Under the pieces are notes generated by a model, which saw only the letters and a list, made by a program, of their open reading frames with translations, made no database searches and was not told the DNA's origin. DNA of 64,000 nucleotides from an uncultured Eubacteriales bacterium (GTDB lineage Bacteria > Bacillota > Clostridia > Oscillospirales > Oscillospiraceae). The position numbers and the translations under genes were made by a program. Positions 18,160 to 25,747 of this stretch are shown here, piece by piece (positions within the stretch are counted from its first letter, which is position 1; the number at the start of each line of letters is the position of its first letter). The stretch is taken from positions 1 to 64,000 of the forward strand of contig CABQNH010000006.1 in NCBI GenBank assembly GCA_902465435.1. The letters run 5' to 3'.

Positions 18160-19037
18160 AATCATTTGCAAGCTATCATCCGGCCGTACTGCTCCTTTAT
18201 TTTTTAGCGGTACTGCTCATCGCGATGTTTTCCGTCAATCCGGTCATCGTCACGCTCGCGCTTTTGGGCGGTGCGCTCTTTGCCGCAACGCTGACCGACG
18301 GGCGCGAAAAACGCACCGATCTCGGCTTTTATCTGCCGCTTCTGCTGCTCGTGACGATCACCAACCCGCTGTTTTCGCATGACGGCGTCACGCCGCTTCT
18401 CTTCCTCAATGGAAATCCCGTGACGCTTGAGGCAATTCTCTACGGCGCAGGGCTCGGCATGACGCTGCTCGCCGTTCTTTTGTGGTGCAAGTGCTTCCAC
18501 AAAACCTTAACGAGCGAGAAGCTGCTGTTCCTGTTCGGCCGCGTCAGCCCCCGGCTTTCGCTGCTGCTGTCCATGGCGCTGCGCTATGTGCCGCTTTTAA
18601 AGCGGCAGGCCGGTAAGGTCGAGCGCGCGCAAAGGGTCATGGGGCTTTATACCTCGGACAGCCGCTTTGACCGGCTTCGCGCAAAGCTTTCCGTTTATTC
18701 CGCGCTGATCGGCTGGTCGCTGGAAAACGCGGTCGAGGTCAGCCGCTCCATGCGGGCGCGCGGCTACGGACTGAAGGGGCACACAAGCTACGCCAATTAC
18801 AAATTCACGCGGCGCGACGCGCTGCTTTGCGCCGTCGTGGCGCTTGCGGGCGGCCTGTGGCTGGCCGGAAGCCTGATGGGCTACGGCACGTTCTACTATT
18901 ATCCGGCGCTGTGTCCGCCGGATTCCCGTGCCTGGGCAATCGTCGGCTATGCGGCCTTCGCGGTTCTCGCGCTTGCGCCGTTCTGGATCGAAGTGGAGGA
19001 AACCCTGCGATGGAATTACTGCAAGTCAAAAATCTGA
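18156..19037 (+). CDS. ecfT: Energy-coupling factor transporter transmembrane protein EcfT
   Basis: 293-residue membrane protein that couples the ATPases to the substrate-binding S component in ECF vitamin importers. Several hydrophobic helices surround a cytoplasmic coupling region with the conserved Ala-Arg-Gly motif (RARGYG, A201-R202-G203). Its start overlaps the stop of the DUF4430 gene (ATGA), and its 3' end overlaps the ATPase gene by 28 bases. Being next to its own ATPase and S component points to a dedicated (group I) ECF system, here under B12 control. Confidence 0.9.
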   Translation: MKSFASYHPAVLLLYFLAVLLIAMFSVNPVIVTLALLGGALFAATLTDGREKRTDLGFYLPLLLLVTITNPLFSHDGVTPLLFLNGNPVTLEAILYGAGLGMTLLAVLLWCKCFHKTLTSEKLLFLFGRVSPRLSLLLSMALRYVPLLKRQAGKVERAQRVMGLYTSDSRFDRLRAKLSVYSALIGWSLENAVEVSRSMRARGYGLKGHTSYANYKFTRRDALLCAVVALAGGLWLAGSLMGYGTFYYYPALCPPDSRAWAIVGYAAFAVLALAPFWIEVEETLRWNYCKSKI

Positions 19038-20671
19038 GCTTTACTTATCCGAATCGGGACGTGCCCGCCCTGCAGGAGGTGTCGTTTTCCCTCGAACGCG
19101 GCAGCTTCTGCCTGCTTTGCGGCCAATCCGGCAGCGGAAAAACCACGCTTTTGCGTCTTTTAAAGCGGGAGCTTGCGCCGCACGGCACGTCCTCCGGCGA
19201 GATCCTCTACGGCGGCGCGCCGCTTTCCTCCCTGTCCGACCGGCGCAGCGCGGCCGAAATCGGCTTTGTCAGGCAAAATCCGGACGAGCAGCTTGTCACG
19301 GACAAGGTCTGGCATGAGCTGGCCTTCTCTCTGGAAAACCTCGGCCTGCCGAATGCGGATATCCGCCGCCGCGTCGGCGAGATGGCAAGCTATTTCGGCA
19401 TCCAGAGCTGGTATCACCGCGATACGGAGCAGCTCTCCGGCGGGCAGAAGCAGCTTCTTAATCTGGCGGCCGTCATGGTGCAGCAGCCGAAGCTCCTGCT
19501 TCTCGACGAGCCGACCGCGCAGCTCGACCCCATTGCGGCTGCAGATTTTATCGCCACACTGCAAAAGCTCAATCGCGAGCTTGGCCTGACGATCCTGCTC
19601 TCCGAGCATCGGCTGGAGGAGGTTTTCCCGATTGCCGACCGCGTCTTGGCGCTGGAAGGGGGGAGGCTTTGCGTCTTTGACACCCCGCGCAAGGCCTGCC
19701 TTGCGCTGCGCGGCCGCCCGTTGGCTGAGGGGCTGCCCAGCGCGGCGCGGATCTGGACAGGCTTAAACGGAACCGGCGACTGTCCTTTGACGATCGCGGA
19801 AGGGCGCGACTATCTGGAGCGCCAATTCGCCTCGCGTACCGGCGCGCGCGTTCCGGAACGCGAAGCGCCGCAAACGCCCGATGCGCTGGAAACCAAAAAC
19901 GTCTGGTTCCGCTACGAAAAGGATGCGCCGGACGTGGTGCGCGCGCTGTCCTTCTCCGTGCGGGAGGGCGAGATTTTCGCGCTTTTAGGCGGCAACGGCA
20001 CCGGAAAAACGACGACGCTCAAGCTGCTTTCCGGGCTGGAGCGGCCATATCGCGGCTCGGTGCGCATTTTCGGCCGCAAGCTTCGGGACTATCGCGGCAG
20101 CACGCTGTACCACCGTACACTTTCCCTGCTGCCGCAGAACCCGCAAACGGTTTTCATGAAGGATTCCGTGCGCGAGGACTATGCGCAGATTCTCGCCGCC
20201 ATGGACATCCCGAAGGCCGAGCAGGCTGCGCAAATTGAGGATATGGCCGAAAAGCTGAACATTCAGGCGCTTTTGGATCGGCATCCCTACGATCTGAGCG
20301 GCGGCGAGCAGCAAAAATGCGCGCTCGGCAAGCTGCTTCTGACGCAGCCGCGCCTGCTCCTTCTCGACGAGCCGACGAAGGGACTGGACGCGGAATACAA
20401 GGGACGTCTTCTGGCGCTGCTCCAAACGTTACGGGACGAGGGCAAGACCATTTTGATGGTCACACACGATGTGGAGTTTGCCGCGGCGGCGGCCAGCCGC
20501 TGCGCGCTGTTCTTTGACGGCGAGATCATTGCGGACGGCACGCCGAACGCCTTCTTCTCCGGCAATCATTTCTACACGACCGCCGCCAGCCGCATGGCAA
20601 GGGAGCTGTTTCCCAACGCCGTTTTGTGCAGCGAGATCGTGCAGCTCTGCAGGGAGGAAGCCGGGGTATGA
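19010..20671 (+). CDS. Fused ECF transporter ATPase (EcfA-EcfA' in one chain)
   Basis: 553-residue protein with two complete ABC ATPase domains. Half 1 has Walker A GQSGSGKTT (38-46), LSGGQ (about 142) and Walker B LLLLDEPTAQLDP. Half 2 has Walker A GGNGTGKTT (327-335), LSGGEQQ (about 429) and LLLLDEPTKGLD. Most ECF systems encode the two ATPases as separate proteins; a tandem fusion is less common but known in dedicated ECF importers. The ATG at 19010 lies inside the end of ecfT, and the 3' end overlaps the S-component start by four bases (ATGA). Confidence 0.92.
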   Translation: MELLQVKNLSFTYPNRDVPALQEVSFSLERGSFCLLCGQSGSGKTTLLRLLKRELAPHGTSSGEILYGGAPLSSLSDRRSAAEIGFVRQNPDEQLVTDKVWHELAFSLENLGLPNADIRRRVGEMASYFGIQSWYHRDTEQLSGGQKQLLNLAAVMVQQPKLLLLDEPTAQLDPIAAADFIATLQKLNRELGLTILLSEHRLEEVFPIADRVLALEGGRLCVFDTPRKACLALRGRPLAEGLPSAARIWTGLNGTGDCPLTIAEGRDYLERQFASRTGARVPEREAPQTPDALETKNVWFRYEKDAPDVVRALSFSVREGEIFALLGGNGTGKTTTLKLLSGLERPYRGSVRIFGRKLRDYRGSTLYHRTLSLLPQNPQTVFMKDSVREDYAQILAAMDIPKAEQAAQIEDMAEKLNIQALLDRHPYDLSGGEQQKCALGKLLLTQPRLLLLDEPTKGLDAEYKGRLLALLQTLRDEGKTILMVTHDVEFAAAAASRCALFFDGEIIADGTPNAFFSGNHFYTTAASRMARELFPNAVLCSEIVQLCREEAGV

Positions 20672-21351
20672 AAAAACGCAAACTGTGGATTTCCTACGGC
20701 ATTTTTCTGCTGCTTATCCCGGCGGTCGTCCTTCTGAGCGGAACGGTATTTCGGGGGCGGCAGTATGCCTTTCTCAGTATGGCGGTCGCCTTTCTTTCCT
20801 GCGTGCCGTTTTTCCTGCGCTTTGAGCGGCGCGAGCAGAGCAGCACCCGGCTGATCCTGATCGCCGTTATGACGGCGCTCTCCGTTCTGGGACGCATCCT
20901 GTTTGCCGCGCTGCCGGGCTTTAAGCCGGTGACGGCACTCGTGCTTCTCACGGCGATCTATTTCGGCGGAGAGGCGGGCTTCCTGACCGGCGCGCTGACT
21001 GCGGTCTTGTCCAATTTCTACTTTGGACAGGGGCCATGGACGCCCTTTCAGATGTTTGCCTGGGGACTGCTCGGTCTGCTGGCCGGTCTGCTTGCCAAAC
21101 CACTCAAGGAAAAGCTGTGGCTTTTGTGCCTGTTCGGGGCGCTGTCCGGCGCGCTGTATTCCGCCATGATGGATATTTGGTCGGTGCTGTTTGCGGACGG
21201 CTCCTTTCGGCTCAGCCGGTATCTCGTTATGCTGGCCTCCTCCGCCCCCTATACTGCGATCTACTGCGTGTCCAACGTCGTGTTTCTGCTGCTTCTGGCC
21301 AAGCCGATCGGCCGTAAGCTGCAGCGCGTAAAGGATAAATACGGAATTTGA
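20668..21351 (+). CDS. ECF transporter S component, CbrT-like (probable cobalamin specificity)
   Basis: 227-residue polytopic membrane protein, the substrate-binding subunit of an ECF importer. It has about six helices and the stretch GFKPVTALVLLTAIYFGGEAGF, followed by SNFYFGQGPWTPFQMFAWGL from residue 115. From memory this resembles the cobalamin-specific S component CbrT of lactobacilli; I could not check an alignment. Its place at the end of a B12-riboswitch operon supports corrinoid as substrate. The start overlaps the ATPase stop. An intrinsic terminator follows at about 21425. Confidence 0.8.
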   Translation: MKKRKLWISYGIFLLLIPAVVLLSGTVFRGRQYAFLSMAVAFLSCVPFFLRFERREQSSTRLILIAVMTALSVLGRILFAALPGFKPVTALVLLTAIYFGGEAGFLTGALTAVLSNFYFGQGPWTPFQMFAWGLLGLLAGLLAKPLKEKLWLLCLFGALSGALYSAMMDIWSVLFADGSFRLSRYLVMLASSAPYTAIYCVSNVVFLLLLAKPIGRKLQRVKDKYGI

Positions 21352-21421
21352 CGGTCGCTTTCCCCGACCGCGCATTCGCGGAAACACTTCAAATGTCAAA
21401 ATTTCCAGAATAAAGAAATTG

Positions 21422-21466
21422 AGAGGCGTGTCAAAAAGGGTTTTTTGACACGCCTCTCCAGCTTTT
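21422..21466 (+). terminator. Terminator of the cobalamin operon
   Basis: GAGAGGCGTGTCAAAAA and TTTTTTGACACGCCTCTC form a long perfect stem around a tiny loop, with CTTTTTC after it. The TGTCAAAAA arm is the same as the first hairpin of the 250-bp repeat family found elsewhere in the window. Confidence 0.85.
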
Positions 21467-21564
21467 TCATTTTCAATTCCGAAGCCTTGACGAAAGCGTC
21501 CCGCCGTCCGCCGCAGGAGAGGAGCGTCCTGCGTTCCCAAGCTCTCCCGGATCGGCGGCCGCCG

Positions 21565-21759
21565 TCAAAGCGCCGTTCCCCGCTTCGGGACAAAAAAGTG
21601 CTGCAGCTCCGCGCCCTCCAGCTCCAGCAGTCGGAGCTTTTTGTCCAAACCACCGGCATACCCGGTGAGACTGCCGTTTGCCCCCACGACCCGGTGACAC
21701 GGAATGAGCAAGGAAATCTCATTGTGCCCCACCGCGCCGCCGACCGCCTGCGCCGACAT
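21565..21759 (-). pseudogene. Remnant of methylated-DNA-protein cysteine methyltransferase (C-terminal part)
   Basis: The frame encodes the MGMT active-site region: AQAVGGAVGHNEISLLIPCHRVVG (PCHR with the acceptor Cys), then GSLTGYAGGLDKKLRLLELEG. The N-terminal half of the enzyme is missing. Upstream the sequence runs directly into the middle of a GNAT acetyltransferase, so a deletion has joined two genes. No proper start or ribosome site belongs to this piece. Confidence 0.8.
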
Positions 21760-22042
21760 GCGGGAAAGCCCCTGCTCCTGCGCGAGCCGACAGCCCGTGC
21801 GCCAGCATTTGCGTCGCCAGTCCCCGGTTCCGTTCAGGCGGACGCACCGCATAGCCGATATGCCCGCCGAAATCCCGCAGGCACGGCGTCAGCTCAAATT
21901 TCAAGTTGAATACGCCAACCAGCCGCTCCTTTTCATAGCAGAGGTAAAAATTCTCCCGCACGTATCCCTCCGGCAGGTTTTCGCCGCGGTGGCGGTTCTG
22001 CATCCATAAGTTTATTCTATCACACTTGGCGGTATCTGGCAC
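21760..22042 (-). pseudogene. Remnant of a GNAT-family N-acetyltransferase
   Basis: The frame gives ENLPEGYVRENFYLCYE, LVGVFNLKFELTPCLRDFGGHIGYAVRPPERNRGLATQML, the core of a GNAT fold with its acetyl-CoA loop (R-N-R-G-L-A). The first 50 or so residues are missing, and a one-base shift near 21790 separates GLATQMLAHGL from RLAQEQGLSR, after which MGMT sequence begins. On its 5' side it abuts the Cas9 remnant. Confidence 0.75.
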
Positions 22043-22833
22043 TTTTTTCTGTGCGGTATTGCCTTAAGCCCCAAATCGGAAAGATCAATGCCATTCGGCT
22101 GCTGTGCAAATAGCATCTGCACCTTGAGCAATGCCGCACACTGGATATCGATTGGCAGTTTTGCAAATGCAGCTCTTTTGCTTATCAGGCTTTCCACAGA
22201 AACACCAGGTCTCCTGGCGAAAACGGAATTTTGTAGTTTCCTTATGTACAGATCGTACAGCCCCCGATTTTCCTCAGCACTGACATGATCGAATTTCGCA
22301 GAAATGCTGTAAAGGGGATAGGATTTCTTCTTTTCGCATACGCTTTTCAAATACTTGATATATCGCTCGGTTTCATAGCTGCACACAAACGGTGTCAACG
22401 GCAGGAAGCCTACGCGACCGTCTTTTATTGACCCTGAGGACAAGCAGCACAAAAATCCATCCATTGAAAGAACGGTATTTACCTTTAGAATGCGTTTTCC
22501 AAGCGGAAATTCAATGTTGGATGCCTTCTTTCCATTGTCTTTTAAAACCTTTGCAGCATAGAACCTTGTTGTTCAGAATGCTGTCATCCTGCACCTTGGA
22601 TTGGGGATAGATATGATTGATATCGTAGACTTTGGTAAAAAGCTCCCCCAATTCGATTGCTTCCCCTGTATACGCACATTTTTCCAACTGGAGGCAGTAC
22701 AGGAATAGCTTATCGCTTTGCAGGCGACTGTCTGCCTCATCTCCCATGGCTTCCAGCGCAGCGAGCAATTGGGGCGCAGCTTTGTCCTTAACCTGTTTAT
22801 ATTTTTACTATATCACATTCGTTTTGCCGTTAC
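22012..22833 (-). pseudogene. Degraded Cas9 (HNH segment joined to C-terminal segment)
   Basis: Two out-of-frame blocks of a type II Cas9 remain. Block 1 (about 22833-22511) reads EADSRLQSDKLFLYCLQLEKCAYTGEAIEL, then YDINHIYPQSKVQDDSILNNKVL: an HNH nuclease core with its DxNHIxPxS histidine. Block 2 (about 22560-22012) reads SNIEFPLGKRILKVNTVLSMDGF and later ISAKFDHVSAEENRGLYDLY and SKRAAFAKLPIDIQCAALLK, matching the Cas9 C-terminal (PAM-interacting) half. The N-terminal lobe and the RuvC-III region between the blocks are gone. The segment looks more AT-rich than its neighbours. No repeats, cas1 or cas2 lie nearby. Confidence 0.82.
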
Positions 22834-23008
22834 AGCCCCATATTATAGTATAAATTCCAATATTTCATTGGCGTCACATTCAACCCGGCACAAGGCCGTC
22901 AGGAAAGTCCTCGCTCCGCAGCGCCCAAGCTTTTTGTTTCCCTGCATATTCCCCCATTTTTTGCAGAAACTAACGAGGCAAAGCAAAAACAGCAAGGAGA
23001 TTGGAGAT

Positions 23009-23551
23009 ATGAAGGCAACAGGCATTGTCAGACGCATTGACGACCTTGGCCGCGTGGTCATCCCGAAGGAGATCCGCAGAACCCTGCGGATCCGCGAGGG
23101 CGACCCGCTGGAGATTTACACGGAGAAGGACGGCGAGGTAATTTTTAAAAAATACTCGCCGATGGCGGATCTGCAGGAATTTGCCGGGCAAATCTGCGAG
23201 TCCATCGGCAAAAACACCGGGCATATCGCCGCCGTATCCGACCGCGACACGATCATTGCGCTTTCCGGCGCGCCCAAGCGCGACCTGCTCGATAAGCGCA
23301 ACTCCGCCGCGCTCGACCAGCTTATGGAGGATCGCAAGCCCTACAGCTATGCGCAGGGCGGCACAAAAATCCGCGTCACGGACGGGGCGGAAAAATACTA
23401 CCTCGGCGTAGCCGCGCCCATTCTTGCCGAAGGCGACCTCATGGGCTGCGTCATGATCCTCATGGACGAAAACGAAAAGCCGTTCGGCAGCACGGAGCAA
23501 ACGCTCACGCAAACCGTTGCGGGCTTCCTCGGCAGACAGATGGAGAGCTGA
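23009..23551 (+). CDS. spoVT: Stage V sporulation protein T (AbrB-family regulator)
   Basis: 180-residue forespore transcription factor. Residues 1-50 form the swapped-hairpin AbrB DNA-binding domain (MKATGIVRRIDDLGRVVIPKEIRRTLRIREGD pattern), followed by a GAF-like domain. The length and both domains match SpoVT, which tunes sigma-G-dependent genes late in sporulation. The ATG at 23009 follows GGAGAT; an upstream extension would run into noncoding sequence. It stands alone, downstream of the Cas9 graveyard. Confidence 0.93.
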   Translation: MKATGIVRRIDDLGRVVIPKEIRRTLRIREGDPLEIYTEKDGEVIFKKYSPMADLQEFAGQICESIGKNTGHIAAVSDRDTIIALSGAPKRDLLDKRNSAALDQLMEDRKPYSYAQGGTKIRVTDGAEKYYLGVAAPILAEGDLMGCVMILMDENEKPFGSTEQTLTQTVAGFLGRQMES

Positions 23552-23725
23552 CATCGACACTCCGGCCGCACAAACAGCCGGAGCACGACAAGCGCGCTTC
23601 GCGTTCGCTGCGCGCCCGTCTGCGTCTAACGCTTAAAATAGACCGGTTGGTTTGCTTTTATTCGTTTGCTCGCAGCTCCGTATTTTTAGAAAACTGTATC
23701 CGTCAGGTGCCTTTGCAAAAGCAGT

Positions 23726-23782
23726 CCGACAAAAACCGGGAAAAGCAGCTTTTTCATGCAGCTTTTCCCGGTTTTTCGCACG
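23726..23782. terminator. Intrinsic terminator hairpin downstream of spoVT
   Basis: AAAAACCGGGAAAAGC and GCTTTTCCCGGTTTTT form a long stem with A-run and T-run flanks. It can act in both directions. The 23552-23972 stretch otherwise holds no gene, only this hairpin and the partial repeat element that follows. Confidence 0.75.
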
Positions 23783-23826
23783 CGCGCAAACAGGAAGGCG
23801 GTTTTCGGCTTCCTCGGGCGCATTCA

Positions 23827-23933
23827 TTTTATTTCACCGTACCTATGTACTTAGGCGGATGCGAGTTTCTCGTCTTTCGAACTTTCTTGATAGTCCGCCA
23901 GCGTGTCAAAAAGGTTTTTTGACGCGCTGAGTC
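23827..23933 (-). repeat. Partial copy of the 250-bp hairpin element (reverse orientation)
   Basis: Read on the minus strand it contains the GCGTCAAAAAACC...TTTTTGACACGC hairpin, CTATCAAGAAAGTTCG, and the GTACATAGGTACGGT core in the same order as the full copies at 37.4 and 39.1 kb. The second half of the element is missing. Confidence 0.75.
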
Positions 23934-23972
23934 GGGTTTGTGGCAATCCATGCACCCGGCTCATTGTCCCGT

Positions 23973-24377
23973 TCAGGTTTTTTTGATGAACTTTTCGCCG
24001 CACTTCGGGCACTTAATGCAGATCTTCCCGCGGCCGCGCGGCACCCGCACGGTCTGGCGGCAGCGCGGGCAGCGGAAATATCGGTTATCCCGATCCTTCA
24101 GTTGACGGAAAAATTGAAGGAACCGCATGTTCTCCCGCTGTCGCCGGTAAAGATTGCGCGAAAACGTCCGGAACAGGCAGACAAAAAACATCGCCATGGA
24201 CAGCACGTTCAAAATCACGCAAACGGTCCGCACCGTGCCGGAGTCTGCCGCTGCGGAAAGGAAGCGCACGACGATCTCCAACAGCAGCGCCGTGAAAATC
24301 AGGAAAAGATTCAGTTGATCCGCGCCGTTTCTTCCGTATAGCAGGCGCGACATTGTGTTTTGAAATCTGCGGAACAT
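23973..24377 (-). CDS. Small membrane protein with C-terminal zinc ribbon
   Basis: 134-residue protein with two hydrophobic segments (about residues 20-40 and 50-70) and a C-terminal CPRCRQTVRVPRGRGKICIKCPKCGEKF block, whose two CPxC pairs form a zinc ribbon. Proteins of this type are common in Oscillospiraceae but have no assigned function. ATG 24377 is used because AGAGGTG lies six bases upstream; a GTG at 24386 is possible. It is preceded on the same strand by an unusually structured intergenic region. Confidence 0.75.
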   Translation of the reverse strand: MFRRFQNTMSRLLYGRNGADQLNLFLIFTALLLEIVVRFLSAAADSGTVRTVCVILNVLSMAMFFVCLFRTFSRNLYRRQRENMRFLQFFRQLKDRDNRYFRCPRCRQTVRVPRGRGKICIKCPKCGEKFIKKT

Positions 24378-24417
24378 CCGCGTCACCTCTCAGGCTTCCG
24401 CATCCTTGCAGACGCTG

Positions 24418-24512
24418 AATTGGAAAACCTCTGCGGAAATCGGCGGGGAGGCGCCGACGAGCGCTGCTCTTCCAGACAAAAGCGCCTTCCCTCCCGGTAA
24501 ATAAAATCAGAG
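24418..24512. repeat. Long inverted-repeat structure upstream of the zinc-ribbon gene
   Basis: GGAAAACCTCTG (about 24421) pairs with CAGAGGTTTTC (about 24502), and inside it GGGGAGGCGC pairs with GCGCCTTCCCTCCC. This makes one extended hairpin of about 95 bases in the presumed leader of the zinc-ribbon gene (minus strand). Confidence 0.6.
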
Positions 24513-24518
24513 GTTTTC

Positions 24519-24757
24519 TGAAAAAAGCGCAGGGGATTGCAGAAGCCCCGCGCCGGAGCAAAGCAGCGGCCTTTCCAGCCTCTCGCTTTGGTTAAGGCAA
24601 CTTCGCAGCATTCGGCAGACAGATCAGCCGGGCGGGCTTTCGCCAGGGCGGGGCTTGAGACGTGCAGGGATCCCCTGCGGTTCCGCTCTTACAAGCCGTC
24701 AAATTGACAAAAATCCAACCAGGCGCGTCGGCACAGCGATGCGGTGTTGCCTTAGTA
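24519..24757 (-). ncRNA. Candidate structured RNA of unknown class
   Basis: On the minus strand a good promoter (TTGCAA, 16 bp, TATAAT at 24771-24766) precedes a roughly 240-base transcript. TAAGGCAAC near its 5' end is complementary to GTTGCCTTA about 160 bases later. GCAGGGGAT and ATCCCCTGC, and AAGCCCCGCC and GGCGCGGGGCTT, are also complementary, and the two sets partly exclude each other. The last stem, followed by TTTTTT at about 24522, resembles an intrinsic terminator. I do not recognise a known riboswitch or RNA family. A switching leader for the zinc-ribbon gene or a free small RNA are both possible. Confidence 0.45.
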
Positions 24758-24765
24758 CCCACTAT

Positions 24766-24793
24766 TATAGCGTGAGCAGCACAAATTGCAAGA
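24766..24793 (-). promoter_or_regulatory. Minus-strand sigma-A promoter for the candidate structured RNA
   Basis: Reading the minus strand, TTGCAA is followed by a 16-bp spacer and TATAAT (24771-24766). It drives transcription into the structured region described above. Confidence 0.65.
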
Positions 24794-24819
24794 GAAGTGC
24801 CTAAGAATTTACGTTTTGT

Positions 24820-25686
24820 TCATGGTTTTTGCAACAAAATGACAGGAAGATGCGGTCGATTGAACACGCGGCAAATCGCCCTTGTATTGCCCAGGCCGCG
24901 CGAGACGACCATCTCCGTTCCGCCCATCCGGTAGACCCCCGCCGAATACTTGGGAAACAGGCTCCCGCCGCTTCCGAAAACGCCACCGAGATACGGCAGC
25001 CGAACCACGCCGCCGTGGCAGTGCCCGGCCAGCACAGTCTGCACGCCCAGCTCCGCCCATTGCGCCAATTGCCCGTTTCGATGCGCAAGCAGAAGCACAT
25101 AGCTCTGCGCCCCCTCCTTCTGCCGGATCTCCGCAAGCAGCGCCTCCGGTGTTTTCTGGTCGGCGGGGCCGTTTGGATCATGCACGCCCGCAAGGACGAG
25201 CTTGTCTTCGCCCCTTCGGAGCACGCGGTACTCGTTTGCCAGCACCGTCACGCCGCAGTCCTCGATCCTATGCAGCAGCGCGCGTGTATCGCTGCGCGCC
25301 CACTCATGATTTCCCGTAACATAATAGGTCGGCGCGATCGCGCACAGCCCCCGCAGGAGCGGCTCCAGCATGGAAAGCTCCGTTCGCTCATCCACAAGGT
25401 CGCCGTCAATGGCGATGAGATCGGGTCTGGCCGCGCGCACCGCCTGCAAAAGCTCCGCGTTATCTCGGCCGAACTGCCTGCCGTGCAGATCGGCGATCTC
25501 CACAATGCGAAAACCGTCAAAGGCGTCCGGGAGCGCCGTCTGCCGCAGTACGAAGGTCTGCGTCTGTATCATCCAGTTTTCAAAGTACCAAAACCCAAGC
25601 AGAAGCGCCAGCACGGCAAACACGGACAGTCCCCACGCCATGACCCGCGCGCGGCGCTTTGGAATGGAAGTCGGCAGTCGGAACAT
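24820..25686 (-). CDS. Membrane-anchored metallophosphoesterase
   Basis: 288-residue calcineurin-like phosphoesterase of the YkuE/YaeI type, with an N-terminal membrane anchor (about residues 14-38) and an extracytoplasmic catalytic domain. Metal-binding motifs are all present: EIADLHG (DxH), IDGDLVDE (GDxxD), VTGNHEW (GNHE), LLLAHRN and LAGHCHGG (GHxHGG). ATG 25686 is chosen because AAAGGGGG lies just upstream; the ATG at 25722 has no ribosome site. The substrate is unknown. Confidence 0.88.
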   Translation of the reverse strand: MFRLPTSIPKRRARVMAWGLSVFAVLALLLGFWYFENWMIQTQTFVLRQTALPDAFDGFRIVEIADLHGRQFGRDNAELLQAVRAARPDLIAIDGDLVDERTELSMLEPLLRGLCAIAPTYYVTGNHEWARSDTRALLHRIEDCGVTVLANEYRVLRRGEDKLVLAGVHDPNGPADQKTPEALLAEIRQKEGAQSYVLLLAHRNGQLAQWAELGVQTVLAGHCHGGVVRLPYLGGVFGSGGSLFPKYSAGVYRMGGTEMVVSRGLGNTRAICRVFNRPHLPVILLQKP

Positions 25687-25747
25687 TCCCACGCCCCCTT
25701 TCTTCCTTATGATTTTTCCCATTTATGCGGAGAATAAAGAAATTATA

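Noticed and set aside
22088..22853. Small plus-strand frames over the Cas9 relic
   Set aside because: They are antisense to the recognisable Cas9 blocks and have no start signals.
24580..24700. T-box leader on the minus strand
   Set aside because: AGAGCGGAACCGC lacks the UGG needed to pair with a tRNA acceptor end, and no synthetase or amino-acid gene follows.
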